Below, piece after piece: positions 17,973-28,634 of a stretch of DNA of 64,000 nucleotides (the first letter of the stretch is position 1; each line of letters starts with the position of its first letter). The position numbers were made by a program, and so were the translations under genes. The notes beneath the pieces are model-generated. The model was given only the letters and a program-made list of their open reading frames with translations. It was not told the origin of the DNA and did no database searches. Source of the stretch: Saccharopolyspora gloriosae (GTDB lineage: Bacteria > Actinomycetota > Actinomycetes > Mycobacteriales > Pseudonocardiaceae); NCBI RefSeq assembly GCF_014203325.1, contig NZ_JACHIV010000001.1:3163501-3227500 (forward strand), given 5' to 3'.

Positions 17973-19520
17973 ATGACTCTCAACCAGGGATTCATCCCCG
18001 CCAAGTGGGCGGCGCTGACACCGCGCGCGCTGGCCGTCCACGACGTGCCGCACGAGCGGCGGGTGAGCTGGTCGCAGCTCGACGAGCGCGTGCGCAGGCT
18101 GGCGAACGGGCTGCTCGGGCTCGGTGCGCGCCCCGGTGACCGGGTGGCGGTGCTGGCCCGCAACCGGCTGGAGTACGTCGAGCTGTACTTCGCCTGCGGG
18201 CGGGCCGGCCTGGTGCTGCAACCGCTGAACTGGCGGCTCACCGGCGACGAGCTCGTCCGGCTCGTGCACGACGGTTCGCCTCGGGTCGTGGTGGCCGACG
18301 CCGAGTGGGCGGCGCGGGTGCGGCGGCTGCAGCAGGTCTGCGACGTGGCGCGCTGGCTGGAGTTCGGCGCGGACTACGAGCAGCTGCTCGCCGCGTCTAG
18401 CGACGCCGAACCCGACGGCAGCGAGCACGTCGGCGGCGACGACCCCTTCTTCATCCTCTACACCGGGGGCACCACGGGCCGCGCCAAGGGCGCCCTGCAC
18501 ACGCACCGCAGCGCGGAGGCGGGCGGGGTGAACCAGACCGTGGCCGAACGGATCGTGCCCGGCGACGTCTACCTGATGACCGGGCAGATGTTCCACATCC
18601 CGATCGTGCTCGCGATGAACTACCTCCGGCACGGATGCCCGCTGGTGCTGGTGAACTTCGAGGCCGAGCAGGCGTTGCGGATCATCGAGCAGGAGCGGGT
18701 GTCGGCGTTCCTGGGCATCACCACGATGCTGAACTGGATGATGGCGGTGCCCGGATTCGCCGCGCACGACCTGTCGAGCCTGCGCAACATCCAGTACGGC
18801 GGCGGCCCGATGCCCTCGTCGATCGTGCGCGCCGCGCTGGACGCCTTCCCCTGCTCGCTGATCCAGGGCTACGGGCAGACCGAGGGGCCGGGCATGGCGT
18901 TCCTGTCCCAGGAGGACCACGTCGCCGCGGTCGCCGGACGGCACCCGCACCGGCTGCGTTCCTGCGGACGGGAAGGGTTCGGCGCGCGCCTGCGCGTGGT
19001 CGACCCGGGCGGGCGCGAGGTCCCGCTCGACGGGCGCAGCCCCGGGCAGATCGTCGTGCGCTCCGAGGCGAACATGGCGCGGTACTGGAACCGCCCGGAG
19101 CTGACCGCGCGCACCGTCCGCGACGGATGGATGTGGACCGGCGACATCGCGACCTGGGACGAGCAGCGCTACGTCTACATCGTCGACCGCGCCAAGGACA
19201 TGATCGTCTCCGGCGGCGAGAACATCTACAGCGTGCAGGTCGAGGAGGCCGTCGCCGCCCACCCCGCCGTGCTCGAATGCGCCGTGATCGGCGTGCCCGA
19301 CGACGAGTGGGGCGAGAACGTCAAAGCCGTCGTCGTGCTCAAGCCTGACGCCGCGGCCACCGAGGCGGACATCATCACCACCGCCAAGCGGCACCTGCCC
19401 TCGTACCAGAAGCCGAAGTCGGTCGATTTCGTCGCGAGCCTGCCCAAGGCGCCGACCGGCAAAGTGATCAAGCGCGAGCTCCGCGCTCCCTACTGGGCTG
19501 ATCAGGAGCGGTCGATATGA
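17973..19520 (+). CDS. acyl-CoA synthetase (ANL superfamily)
   Basis: A 515-residue AMP-forming ligase. The P-loop A3 motif is FILYTGGTTGRAKGA, A5 is IQGYGQTEG, A7 is WTGDIATWDEQRYVYIVDRA, A8 is DMIVSGGENIYSVQVEEAV, and the catalytic Lys lies in PTGKVIKREL. It should activate a carboxylic acid to its CoA ester for the following hydratases. No Shine-Dalgarno directly precedes this ATG. A GAGGAG serves a tiny 8-codon frame from 17950 whose TGA overlaps the ATG, so translation may be coupled through it. The stop overlaps the next gene by ATGA. Confidence 0.92.
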   Translation: MTLNQGFIPAKWAALTPRALAVHDVPHERRVSWSQLDERVRRLANGLLGLGARPGDRVAVLARNRLEYVELYFACGRAGLVLQPLNWRLTGDELVRLVHDGSPRVVVADAEWAARVRRLQQVCDVARWLEFGADYEQLLAASSDAEPDGSEHVGGDDPFFILYTGGTTGRAKGALHTHRSAEAGGVNQTVAERIVPGDVYLMTGQMFHIPIVLAMNYLRHGCPLVLVNFEAEQALRIIEQERVSAFLGITTMLNWMMAVPGFAAHDLSSLRNIQYGGGPMPSSIVRAALDAFPCSLIQGYGQTEGPGMAFLSQEDHVAAVAGRHPHRLRSCGREGFGARLRVVDPGGREVPLDGRSPGQIVVRSEANMARYWNRPELTARTVRDGWMWTGDIATWDEQRYVYIVDRAKDMIVSGGENIYSVQVEEAVAAHPAVLECAVIGVPDDEWGENVKAVVVLKPDAAATEADIITTAKRHLPSYQKPKSVDFVASLPKAPTGKVIKRELRAPYWADQERSI

Positions 19521-19966
19521 CACCTGCCGTACCCGACGAGGCCAAGCTCGACGAGCTCGTCGGCACCGAATTCCCCGGCGGGGAGTTCACCTTCGAGCGG
19601 TGGTGGGTCCGGCTGGTCAACGAGTGCGCGCTGGCCGACCCGGCCGACGAGGCGGGCAGTCCCGTGTTCGTGTTCCTCGCCGCGACCTCCGCGATGGGCG
19701 TGTCCTGGGAGCGGCTCTGGTCGTGGTTCGGCGCGCGGGAGTCCGACGGCCCGATGGCCGGGGAGATCCACACCGTGCTGCACCGCCCGCTGCGGGTCGG
19801 CGGCACCTACGCGGTGCGCGGGCGCATCGAGTCCGCGCGGCGCAAGCGCGGTGCGCGGACCGGGGTGTTCGACCTGGTCGGCTACCGGCTCGACCTGCAC
19901 GAGACCTCCGGCGAGCTCGCCGCGTCCTGCACCAGCTCGATCCTCTTTCCGAGGGAGCGGCGATGA
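19517..19966 (+). CDS. FAS1/MaoC N-terminal hotdog-fold dehydratase-like protein
   Basis: A 149-residue single-hotdog protein resembling the MaoC_dehydrat_N/FAS1-like half of split enoyl-CoA hydratases: FERWWVRLVNECALADPADE, FVFLAATSAMGVSW, EIHTVLHRPLRVGGTYAVRGRI. Such halves lack the catalytic Asp/His and pair with a MaoC partner, here the next gene (ATGA overlap). It lies between the acyl-CoA synthetase and the catalytic MaoC gene, supporting a heteromeric hydratase. Confidence 0.75.
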   Translation: MTPAVPDEAKLDELVGTEFPGGEFTFERWWVRLVNECALADPADEAGSPVFVFLAATSAMGVSWERLWSWFGARESDGPMAGEIHTVLHRPLRVGGTYAVRGRIESARRKRGARTGVFDLVGYRLDLHETSGELAASCTSSILFPRERR

Positions 19967-20376
19967 CCTCCGTGCGCCCCGGAGACGCGCTGCCGGACTA
20001 CCGGGTCGGCCCGGTCAGCGCCGAGAAGATGAAGACGATGTCGGCGCTGATGCGGGACGCGAACCCGATCCACTTCGACGTCGCGGCGGTGCGCGCGCTC
20101 GGCCTCGGCGACCGGGTGATCAACCAGGGGCCCCTGAACCAGGCGTACGTGGTTTCGCTGCTCGGCCGCTGGGCGGGCGGCGCGCACCGGGTCCGGGAGC
20201 TGCGGCTGCGCCACCTCGGCGCGGTGCACGCCGGGGATCGGCTGCGCGCGCACGGCACCGTGCTCGACGTGTCCGAACAGGACGGCGAGCTGCTGGTCCG
20301 CTGCGAGGTCGGACTCGACGTGCTCGGCGGCGATCCGGTGCTCTCCGGCACCGCGACGGTCCACGTAGGAGGGTGA
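19963..20376 (+). CDS. MaoC-family (R)-enoyl-CoA hydratase, catalytic subunit
   Basis: A 137-residue single-hotdog MaoC protein. MRDANPIHFD holds the Asp/His catalytic pair of the hydratase-2 motif. The rest (GDRVINQGPLNQAYVVSLLG, RLRAHGTVLDVSEQDGELLVRCEV) follows the fold. The ATG overlaps the preceding stop by 4 bases. With the adjacent non-catalytic hotdog protein it probably forms a two-subunit hydratase as in ChsH1/ChsH2 or HadAB systems. Confidence 0.85.
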   Translation: MTSVRPGDALPDYRVGPVSAEKMKTMSALMRDANPIHFDVAAVRALGLGDRVINQGPLNQAYVVSLLGRWAGGAHRVRELRLRHLGAVHAGDRLRAHGTVLDVSEQDGELLVRCEVGLDVLGGDPVLSGTATVHVGG

Positions 20377-20379
20377 ACG

Positions 20380-20802
20380 GTGGTCGACGACGTGCAGCGG
20401 TTCCGGCTGTCCTACGGGGACTGCGACGCCCTCGGCATCGCGTACTTCGCGATCTACTACCCGTGGATGGAACGCACCTACAGCAGCTGGCTGCACGGCC
20501 ACGGGCTGCGTTCCGCCGAGCTCGCAACCGAACTCGGCGCCGGCACCGTGGGCGTGCGCTCCGAGGCGACCTACCTGGCGCCGGTGCACGTGTTCGACGA
20601 ACTGGCCTGCGCGGCGGTGCGCGAGCGGATCGGCGCCACCTCGTACACGCTCGGTTTCGAGTTCACCAGGGGCGGCGAGCTCGTCACCTACGGCCGGATG
20701 ACCTTCGCCTGCCGCAGCCCCGAAGGCACCAAAGCCCCGATCCCGGACCGGCTGCGGGCCCTGCTGGAGACGCTGCGAGCCGCCGACGCCCCGGCGGGCT
20801 GA
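20380..20802 (+). CDS. acyl-CoA thioesterase, 4HBT/YbgC type
   Basis: A 140-residue hotdog thioesterase. RLSYGDCDALGIAYFAIYYPWMERTY carries the Asp of the 4-hydroxybenzoyl-CoA thioesterase family (xDxDxxGHxxxxxY-like), and VGVRSEATYLAPVHVFDEL follows. The GTG start is preceded by GGAGGGTG. Last gene of the operon, likely releasing a CoA intermediate or product. Confidence 0.87.
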   Translation: MVDDVQRFRLSYGDCDALGIAYFAIYYPWMERTYSSWLHGHGLRSAELATELGAGTVGVRSEATYLAPVHVFDELACAAVRERIGATSYTLGFEFTRGGELVTYGRMTFACRSPEGTKAPIPDRLRALLETLRAADAPAG

Positions 20803-20887
20803 CGGACTCGGCAAGCCCGGCACCGACGCGGACGGGCCCGGGACCGCCGGAACGCCCGCACCCGCCGCCGCCTATCCTGGCGGCACT

Positions 20888-21766
20888 ATGCGAGTGCTGG
20901 GCGAACAGGAATGGCGGGCCCGCCGAGCCGCGCACCAGGAGCGGGTCGAACGCTGGACCGGACCGCACCGGCGCAGGCAGCGCGCCGGGCACAAGCACCC
21001 GGTGATGGACTTCCTGTTCACCTACTACTCCCACAAGCCGTCGCTGCTGGAACGCTGGCAACCCGGCCTCGGGGTCGCGTTGGAGGGCGGCGAAGAGTTC
21101 CTCGAACGCCGTGGCTACCGCGCCACCCCCGACGGGGTCGCGCTCGATCCCGCCGTGCTCACCGCGAAGCGCCGCGACACGGCGCGCTTCGTGCACGGAC
21201 TGCTCACCGCCGTGCGCTCCCGGCGCCCGCACCTCGGGTGCTTCGGCTTGCACGAGTGGGCGATGCTCTACCGCACCTCCCCCGGCGACGTCCGCCACGA
21301 GGCGTGGCCGCTGCGGCTCGGGCACGCGGGCACCGATGAGGTCGTCGAGTCGATGCCGATCAAGTGCAGTCACCACGACGCGTTCCGCTTCTTCACCGAA
21401 CCGGCCCGGCCGCTCAACGCGCTGCAACCGACCCGCGCCGAGCAGGTCGCGCTGGAGCAGCCCGGCTGCCTGCACAACAACATGGACATGTTCAAGTGGG
21501 CCTACAAGCTGGACCCGCTGGTGCCCGCCGAACTCGTCGCCGACTGCTTCGAACTCGCGGTGGAGATCCGGGAGGCGGACATGCGCGCCAGCCCGTACGA
21601 CCTCAGCGAGCTCGGCTACGAGCCGATCGCCGTGGAGACGCCCGAGGGCCGCGCCGAGTACGTGCGCAGGCAGCGCGACTTCGCCGACCGCGCCGCCCCG
21701 CTGCGCGCCCGCCTGATCGAGGCCTGCGAGGACCTGCTCACCGTGGAGCCGCACGCCGCTCCATGA
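20888..21766 (+). CDS. 3-methyladenine DNA glycosylase-like conserved protein
   Basis: A 292-residue cytoplasmic protein of a family widely labelled '3-methyladenine DNA glycosylase' in actinobacteria. Conserved blocks include HPVMDFLFTYYSHKPSLLERW, CFGLHEWAMLY, IKCSHHDAFRFFTEPARPLN and EQPGCLHNNMDMFKWAYKL. I see no classical HhH or AlkA active-site motif, so the name is inherited rather than shown. The many Cys/His residues in the central blocks could bind metal. Monocistronic, ending in two strong hairpins. Confidence 0.7.
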   Translation: MRVLGEQEWRARRAAHQERVERWTGPHRRRQRAGHKHPVMDFLFTYYSHKPSLLERWQPGLGVALEGGEEFLERRGYRATPDGVALDPAVLTAKRRDTARFVHGLLTAVRSRRPHLGCFGLHEWAMLYRTSPGDVRHEAWPLRLGHAGTDEVVESMPIKCSHHDAFRFFTEPARPLNALQPTRAEQVALEQPGCLHNNMDMFKWAYKLDPLVPAELVADCFELAVEIREADMRASPYDLSELGYEPIAVETPEGRAEYVRRQRDFADRAAPLRARLIEACEDLLTVEPHAAP

Positions 21767-21802
21767 GGCCGCCCTCGTCGAGGGCACCCCGGACAGCACG
21801 AC

Positions 21803-21894
21803 GGCCAGGCCCGATCGGGCCTGGCCGGCACGTTCACCGCCGCTGCCCCGTCCGGAACGAACGAATCGGCCCGCCACCGAGGCGGCGGGCCGAT
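21803..21894. terminator. pair of terminator hairpins between convergent genes
   Basis: A perfect 24-bp palindrome (21803-21826) is followed by an 11-bp stem ATCGGCCCGCC/GGCGGGCCGAT (21865-21875 with 21884-21894). They separate the glycosylase-like gene from the opposing HesB-like gene. Confidence 0.75.
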
Positions 21895-21899
21895 CACGT

Positions 21900-22184
21900 T
21901 CAGTCCCGGACGGCCAGGTTCAGCTCGCCGTTGTCGTCGCGCTCGGCGTCGAGCACCTTGTCGCCCAACAGCTCCGCGGCCTGCGGCTCGAGGAAGACCC
22001 GAGCACCGGATTCCTCCACCACCTGGTCGTCTCCCTGCGGCTCGCTGGCGATCGCCGCCTGCAACTCGGCCTGACCGGCCTCGTCGGCGACCGGGGCGAT
22101 GCGCAGCCCCGAACCCTCGGGCGAGTCACCGCCGGCCAGGACGACCTTGATGACCTCAGCTGCGCTCTCGCTGATCGTGAGCAT
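21900..22184 (-). CDS. HesB/IscA-like small protein
   Basis: A 94-residue acidic protein beginning MLTISESAAEVIKVVLA after GAGAGGAGTG. The layout (ESGARVFLEPQAAELLGDKVLD near the C-terminus) matches the HesB/IscA fold, but the three conserved cysteines of Fe-S carriers are absent: there is no Cys in the protein. It therefore belongs to the cysteine-less actinobacterial HesB-like group, and Fe-S binding is unlikely. It lies directly downstream of gcvP on the same strand. Confidence 0.75.
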   Translation of the reverse strand: MLTISESAAEVIKVVLAGGDSPEGSGLRIAPVADEAGQAELQAAIASEPQGDDQVVEESGARVFLEPQAAELLGDKVLDAERDDNGELNLAVRD

Positions 22185-22272
22185 TGCTGCACTCCTCTCG
22201 GAGGCGATTGGGATGATGGAGCCGCCCACCGTAGTGCATCGCCCACGGCACCCGCTCACCCCCGCAGGACGA

Positions 22273-25170
<2,898 letters not shown>

Positions 25171-25227
25171 CGCCACACCTCATTCATCGCGACGGACACA
25201 GGGCGGCAGCACGAATGCTGCTCTCCC

Positions 25228-25433
25228 CCTCTGTCACCGTCCGCGATACGAACGCCTGAGAGCTTCACCCGGTACGGCGACCGGGCTTGCACCGTCGGCG
25301 GGGAACCACCTACCGGTGGTCCCTCTTTCCAGAGGTATCTCGCCCGTGCGGTCCAGCAGGCCTGAGAGGTTGTCGGGGAGGGTTTGCTCCTTCGGCGCCG
25401 CCGGTGACCAGGTCACCGGCGAACTCTCCCGCG
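25228..25433 (-). ncRNA. tandem glycine riboswitch upstream of gcvP
   Basis: Read on the minus strand, the leader has two glycine aptamers in series. The first runs from CGGGAGAG through GGCGCCGAAGGAGCAA to CTCTCAGGC. A short linker with GGCGAGATACCTCTGG leads to the second (GAAAGAGGG, CCGACGGTGCAAGCCC, GGTGAAGCTCTCAGGC). These conserved cores are standard for the gcvT riboswitch class, which switches on glycine cleavage when glycine is high. It ends about 60 bases before gcvP. Confidence 0.93.
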
Positions 25434-25566
25434 CGGGGTCAGCGATGCTCAGCAGCCTACCCGATCCAGTGACGACCGAAAGTGCGATCTTCATCCCGCT
25501 CGATCACTCCGGTGCGCCGGGCACGGCGCTGACCGGCGGTGACGCCCCCGTCACGGGGCGAGGCGC

Positions 25567-26133
25567 TCAGCCCGTGCGGCGGTCCCGGCGACGGCGGGAC
25601 AACTCGTCGTTGACCGGCTCCTCGTGCTCGCCGCCGTCGGCCCGCTCGGCGGGGAACTCGTGGATCGTCCCGGTGATCTCGCGCATCGCGCCGCTGACCG
25701 CGATCCCGAACACGCCCTGACCGCCCTGCAGCAGGTCCACGACCTCCTCGGCGGAGGTGCACTCGTAGACCGTCGTGCCGTCGCTGAACAACGTGATCTT
25801 GGCCAGGTCCTGCACGCCTCGATGGCGCAGGTGCTCCACGGCGACCCGGATGTTGTGCAGCGAGACCCCGGTGTCCAGCAGTCGCTTGACGACCTTGAGC
25901 ACCAGGACGTCCTTGAACGAGTACAGCCGCTGCGACCCGGATCCCGCCGCGCCGCGGATCGACGGGCCGACCAGCTTGGTGCGCGCCCAGTAGTCCAGCT
26001 GCCGGTAGGTGATGCCGGCGATCTGGCACGCCGCGGGTCCGCGGTAGCCGACGAGCTCGTCCGGGAGCGCGGTGTCGGGGAACGGCGCCGACTGCTCCGC
26101 GGCGGAATCCTCGCCAGGTGCTCGCTCCACCAC
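25567..26133 (-). CDS. MerR-family regulator (mycobacterial Rv1830 type)
   Basis: A 188-residue MerR-like regulator. The winged helix is GYRGPAACQIAGITYRQLDYW with SGSQRLYSFKDVLVLKVVKR. The C-terminal part (LFSDGTTVYECTSAEEVVDL, GGQGVFGIAVSG) matches the protein encoded near gcvB in M. tuberculosis (Rv1830, recalled). The GTG at 26133 is favoured by GGGGAGG upstream. It lies between gcvP and the DUF151 nuclease, as in mycobacteria. CATGATC/GATCATG half-sites at 26190-26222 may be its operator. Confidence 0.85.
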   Translation of the reverse strand: MVERAPGEDSAAEQSAPFPDTALPDELVGYRGPAACQIAGITYRQLDYWARTKLVGPSIRGAAGSGSQRLYSFKDVLVLKVVKRLLDTGVSLHNIRVAVEHLRHRGVQDLAKITLFSDGTTVYECTSAEEVVDLLQGGQGVFGIAVSGAMREITGTIHEFPAERADGGEHEEPVNDELSRRRRDRRTG

Positions 26134-26385
26134 GCCTGCCTCCCCTCGCCCGGCCCGAGGCCGGCGAACCACCAGAACCCGGCTCGACGCATGATCATCC
26201 GCCGAACGGGGGAACGATCATGGAACCGGGGCTTCGACCTTCCCCGACCTGGAAAATCACATCGGGGCGATTCGCGCACTCCGACGGTAAGCCCGGCCCG
26301 TGAGCGGGTCAACGCGACGCGCGGAGCCGCCCGCCCACCCCGGGTGTGACGTCCCCGCTCCGGCCCGCGCCGCTCGCCGAACGCG

Positions 26386-26419
26386 AAAAGGCTCCCGGTG
26401 CGAACTCGCACCGGGAGCC
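26386..26419 (-). terminator. intrinsic terminator after the DUF151 nuclease gene
   Basis: Perfect 13-bp stem GGCTCCCGGTGCG/CGCACCGGGAGCC (26390-26402 with 26407-26419), 4-nt loop, followed by TTTT on the minus strand. Confidence 0.85.
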
Positions 26420-26464
26420 GGGTACGGCACCGGGGGTGAGCGGACCGCACGTCCGCTCACCTGA

Positions 26465-26941
26465 TCACGTATCGGCGCCGCGGAAGTCCTCCGGAGAGAC
26501 CGAGTCCAGGAATTCCCGGAACTTCTCGACCTCGTCCTCCTGCTCGTCCGGGATGATCAGCCCGGCTTCGTCCAGCACCGACTCGTCAGCGTGGATCGGC
26601 ACTCCGACCCGCAGCGCCAGCGCCACCGAATCACTCGGGCGTGCCGAGACCCGCACATCCCCGTCGAAGATGAGTTCGGCGAAGAACGTACCCTCCTGCA
26701 GATCGGTGATCCGCACCTCTTCCAGGTCCCGCCCCAGGGCGCCGATGACGTCCTTGAGCAGGTCGTGGGTGAGCGGTCTGGCGGGTCGCACGCCCTGCTG
26801 CTCCAGCGCGATCGCGGTGGCCTCCACCGATCCGATCCAGATCGGCAGGTACCGCTCGCCTTCGGTCTCGCGCAGCAGCAGAATCGGCTGGTTGGCTGGT
26901 AGTTCCACTCGCACGCCGACGACGCGCATTTCGCTGCTCAT
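26465..26941 (-). CDS. bifunctional nuclease family protein (DUF151)
   Basis: A 158-residue cytoplasmic protein of the DUF151 family (Rv1829-like). MRVVGVRVELPANQPILLLRE, YLPIWIGSVEATAIALEQQG, RPLTHDLLKDVIGALG and ARPSDSVALALRVGVPI are the conserved blocks. Plant members have DNase/RNase activity; the bacterial role is unclear. GGAGGAGG precedes the ATG by ten bases. Ends in a strong terminator. Confidence 0.9.
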   Translation of the reverse strand: MSSEMRVVGVRVELPANQPILLLRETEGERYLPIWIGSVEATAIALEQQGVRPARPLTHDLLKDVIGALGRDLEEVRITDLQEGTFFAELIFDGDVRVSARPSDSVALALRVGVPIHADESVLDEAGLIIPDEQEDEVEKFREFLDSVSPEDFRGADT

Positions 26942-27434
26942 CGTCTCATCGCCTCCTCCAGCGCGCCGAAGCGTGACATCCTTGGTCGAGGATCGCGCAC
27001 CGACGCCTCTGACGCTACCCGCGATACGGCGGTGGCCATCGCCTCCGCCCGGAATTCCCGCTCGGTGGACGGCTCTTCCGGCCCGTTCACGGCCGCGTAC
27101 CGGCCGATCGCCGATACCCGGCATTCCCTTGTCCGACTCGGTCCGCACATCGTTCCGAGGCGGTTCCTGACGCCGCCGCTGCCCTCCGCGAACACCCGGA
27201 GGTCCCTCGTGGAGCGAGCTCGCGCGGCGTCGCCGACCAGCCCGTCCGATGAAGGACTCCGACCGCTCCCGACGCGAACGATGCCCAACGCCACGATACA
27301 CCGCACCGCCATCCGCAGAACCCGTTGCGCGCTGCGGAAAGCACCTCGTAACGCGACCGCCCGCCGGCGGCGCCGAACGGCCGTGAAGATCATCGGCCGT
27401 GCGGCGGACCGGGTTGCGGTGCCCGCCGAGCACG
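26942..27434. other. gene-free gap between garA and the DUF151 nuclease
   Basis: About 500 bases without a credible gene on either strand. Translations are Arg/Ser/Pro-rich and resemble nothing. In mycobacteria a MerR gene (ftsR, Rv1828) occupies this place; no trace of its winged helix can be read in any minus-strand frame. The region presumably carries the promoter for the nuclease gene. Confidence 0.55.
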
Positions 27435-27466
27435 ATCGGGGCGACGCCGCAAGGCGCCGCCCCGAT
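27435..27466 (-). terminator. terminator hairpin after garA
   Basis: 14-bp stem with one A-C mismatch (27435-27448 with 27453-27466) and a GCAA tetraloop, 26 bases beyond the garA stop. Confidence 0.7.
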
Positions 27467-27491
27467 GCGCTCGGTACGCGGAACGCTCGGC

Positions 27492-27950
27492 TCAGCGGCC
27501 CTGGCCCTCGATCGGACCGGTCAGGAACACCAACCGGAACTTCCCGATCTGAACCTCGTCGCCGTTGGCGAGCACCGAGGTGTCCACCGGTTCCCGGTTG
27601 ACGTAGGTGCCGTTGAGGCTGCCGACGTCGACGACGACGAAGTCGTTGCCCTCTCGCCTGAACTCGGCGTGCCGACGGGACACCGTCACGTCGTCGAGGA
27701 AGATGTCGCTGTCCGGGTGGCGTCCGGAGCTGGTGGTCTCCCGATCGAGCAGGAATCGCGACCCGGCGTTCGGGCCGCGCTTGACCACCAGCAGGGCAGC
27801 CCCGGCGGGCAGCGCATCGACCCCGGAGGCCGCTGGCTCCGGGGTCGCACTCTCGGTGCTCTCCGGCTCCGAGAGGAACGGCCTGAAGACCGAGGTGGTC
27901 TCCGGTGACTGCTCCGGCGGAACGCCGCCGGGCCCGTCGTTCTGGCTCAC
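27492..27950 (-). CDS. garA: FHA-domain regulator GarA/OdhI
   Basis: A 152-residue signalling protein. The N-terminal tail has the phosphoacceptor motif ETTSVFRP (residues 17-24), where Ser/Thr kinases such as PknG/PknB phosphorylate GarA/OdhI. The FHA domain (about residues 67-130) has SGRHPDSDIFLDDVTVSRRH and VVDVGSLNGTYVNREP. Unphosphorylated GarA inhibits 2-oxoglutarate dehydrogenase and activates glutamate synthase (known for the family). The GTG start follows GAGGAGAG. Located after gcvH on the same strand, as in mycobacteria. Confidence 0.93.
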   Translation of the reverse strand: MSQNDGPGGVPPEQSPETTSVFRPFLSEPESTESATPEPAASGVDALPAGAALLVVKRGPNAGSRFLLDRETTSSGRHPDSDIFLDDVTVSRRHAEFRREGNDFVVVDVGSLNGTYVNREPVDTSVLANGDEVQIGKFRLVFLTGPIEGQGR

Positions 27951-28065
27951 CTGAGCTCTCCTCTGCGCGGATGGGTCGTGCAAGTGCGTTCAAACGTACC
28001 GTGCCGTCCCAGGTCGCAGACGCGGGACTCCCACCTCAAGCCGCCTGCGAACCCGAGATCAACGA

Positions 28066-28449
28066 TCATCCCTGGTCGATGAGGCCTTGGTAGTCGCTCT
28101 CCTCGAGCAGGCCGTCGGGCGCGGCGGGGTCGGCGAGCTTGATCTCGATCATCCAGCCGTCGCCGAACGGCGCCGAGTTGACCAGCTCGGGCTGCTCGTC
28201 GAGCTGCTCGTTGCGGGCCACGATCTCACCGGCCACGGGTGCGTAGATGTCGGAGACGCTCTTGGTCGACTCGACCTCGCCGATGCCACCCCCGGCTTCG
28301 ACGGTCTCCCCCACCTCGGGCAGCTGCACGAACACGACGTCGCCGAGCTGCTGCTGGGCGTAGTCGGTGATCCCGACGCGCACGGTGTCCGCGCCGGTGC
28401 GCAGCACCCACTCGTGCTCCTGGGTGTACTTGATCCCGTCCGGGGCCAC
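28066..28449 (-). CDS. gcvH: glycine cleavage system H protein
   Basis: A 127-residue lipoyl carrier shuttling the aminomethyl group between P, T and L proteins. YTQEHEWVLR opens the fold and the lipoylated Lys63 lies in GEVESTKSVSDIYAP. The GTG start is preceded by GGCGGGA. It is separated from gcvP by garA, the nuclease and merR genes. The riboswitch sits before gcvP only, so the two are probably regulated separately. Confidence 0.95.
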   Translation of the reverse strand: MAPDGIKYTQEHEWVLRTGADTVRVGITDYAQQQLGDVVFVQLPEVGETVEAGGGIGEVESTKSVSDIYAPVAGEIVARNEQLDEQPELVNSAPFGDGWMIEIKLADPAAPDGLLEESDYQGLIDQG

Positions 28450-28634
28450 TGGGGTCCCGCCTTCCTCGTCGAGCCGTGGAGCGGGGGCCGAAGTGCGCCA
28501 CCGCACCCGCGCGCAGTGATCGCGACGGGCCACGCGAGCGTAGGTCGCGGCCGCTTTCGACCGCAAGATGGGCACGCCGTGATCGACACGGCACCGGATC
28601 CCGGCCGGGTCGCTCCAGGAGGAAGGCGCGGGCG

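Noticed and set aside
27032-27601. Plus-strand frame of 189 codons in the garA-nuclease gap
   Set aside because: Arg/Pro/Ser-rich translation without domain, overlaps the 3' end of garA, and has no ribosome site or codon bias.
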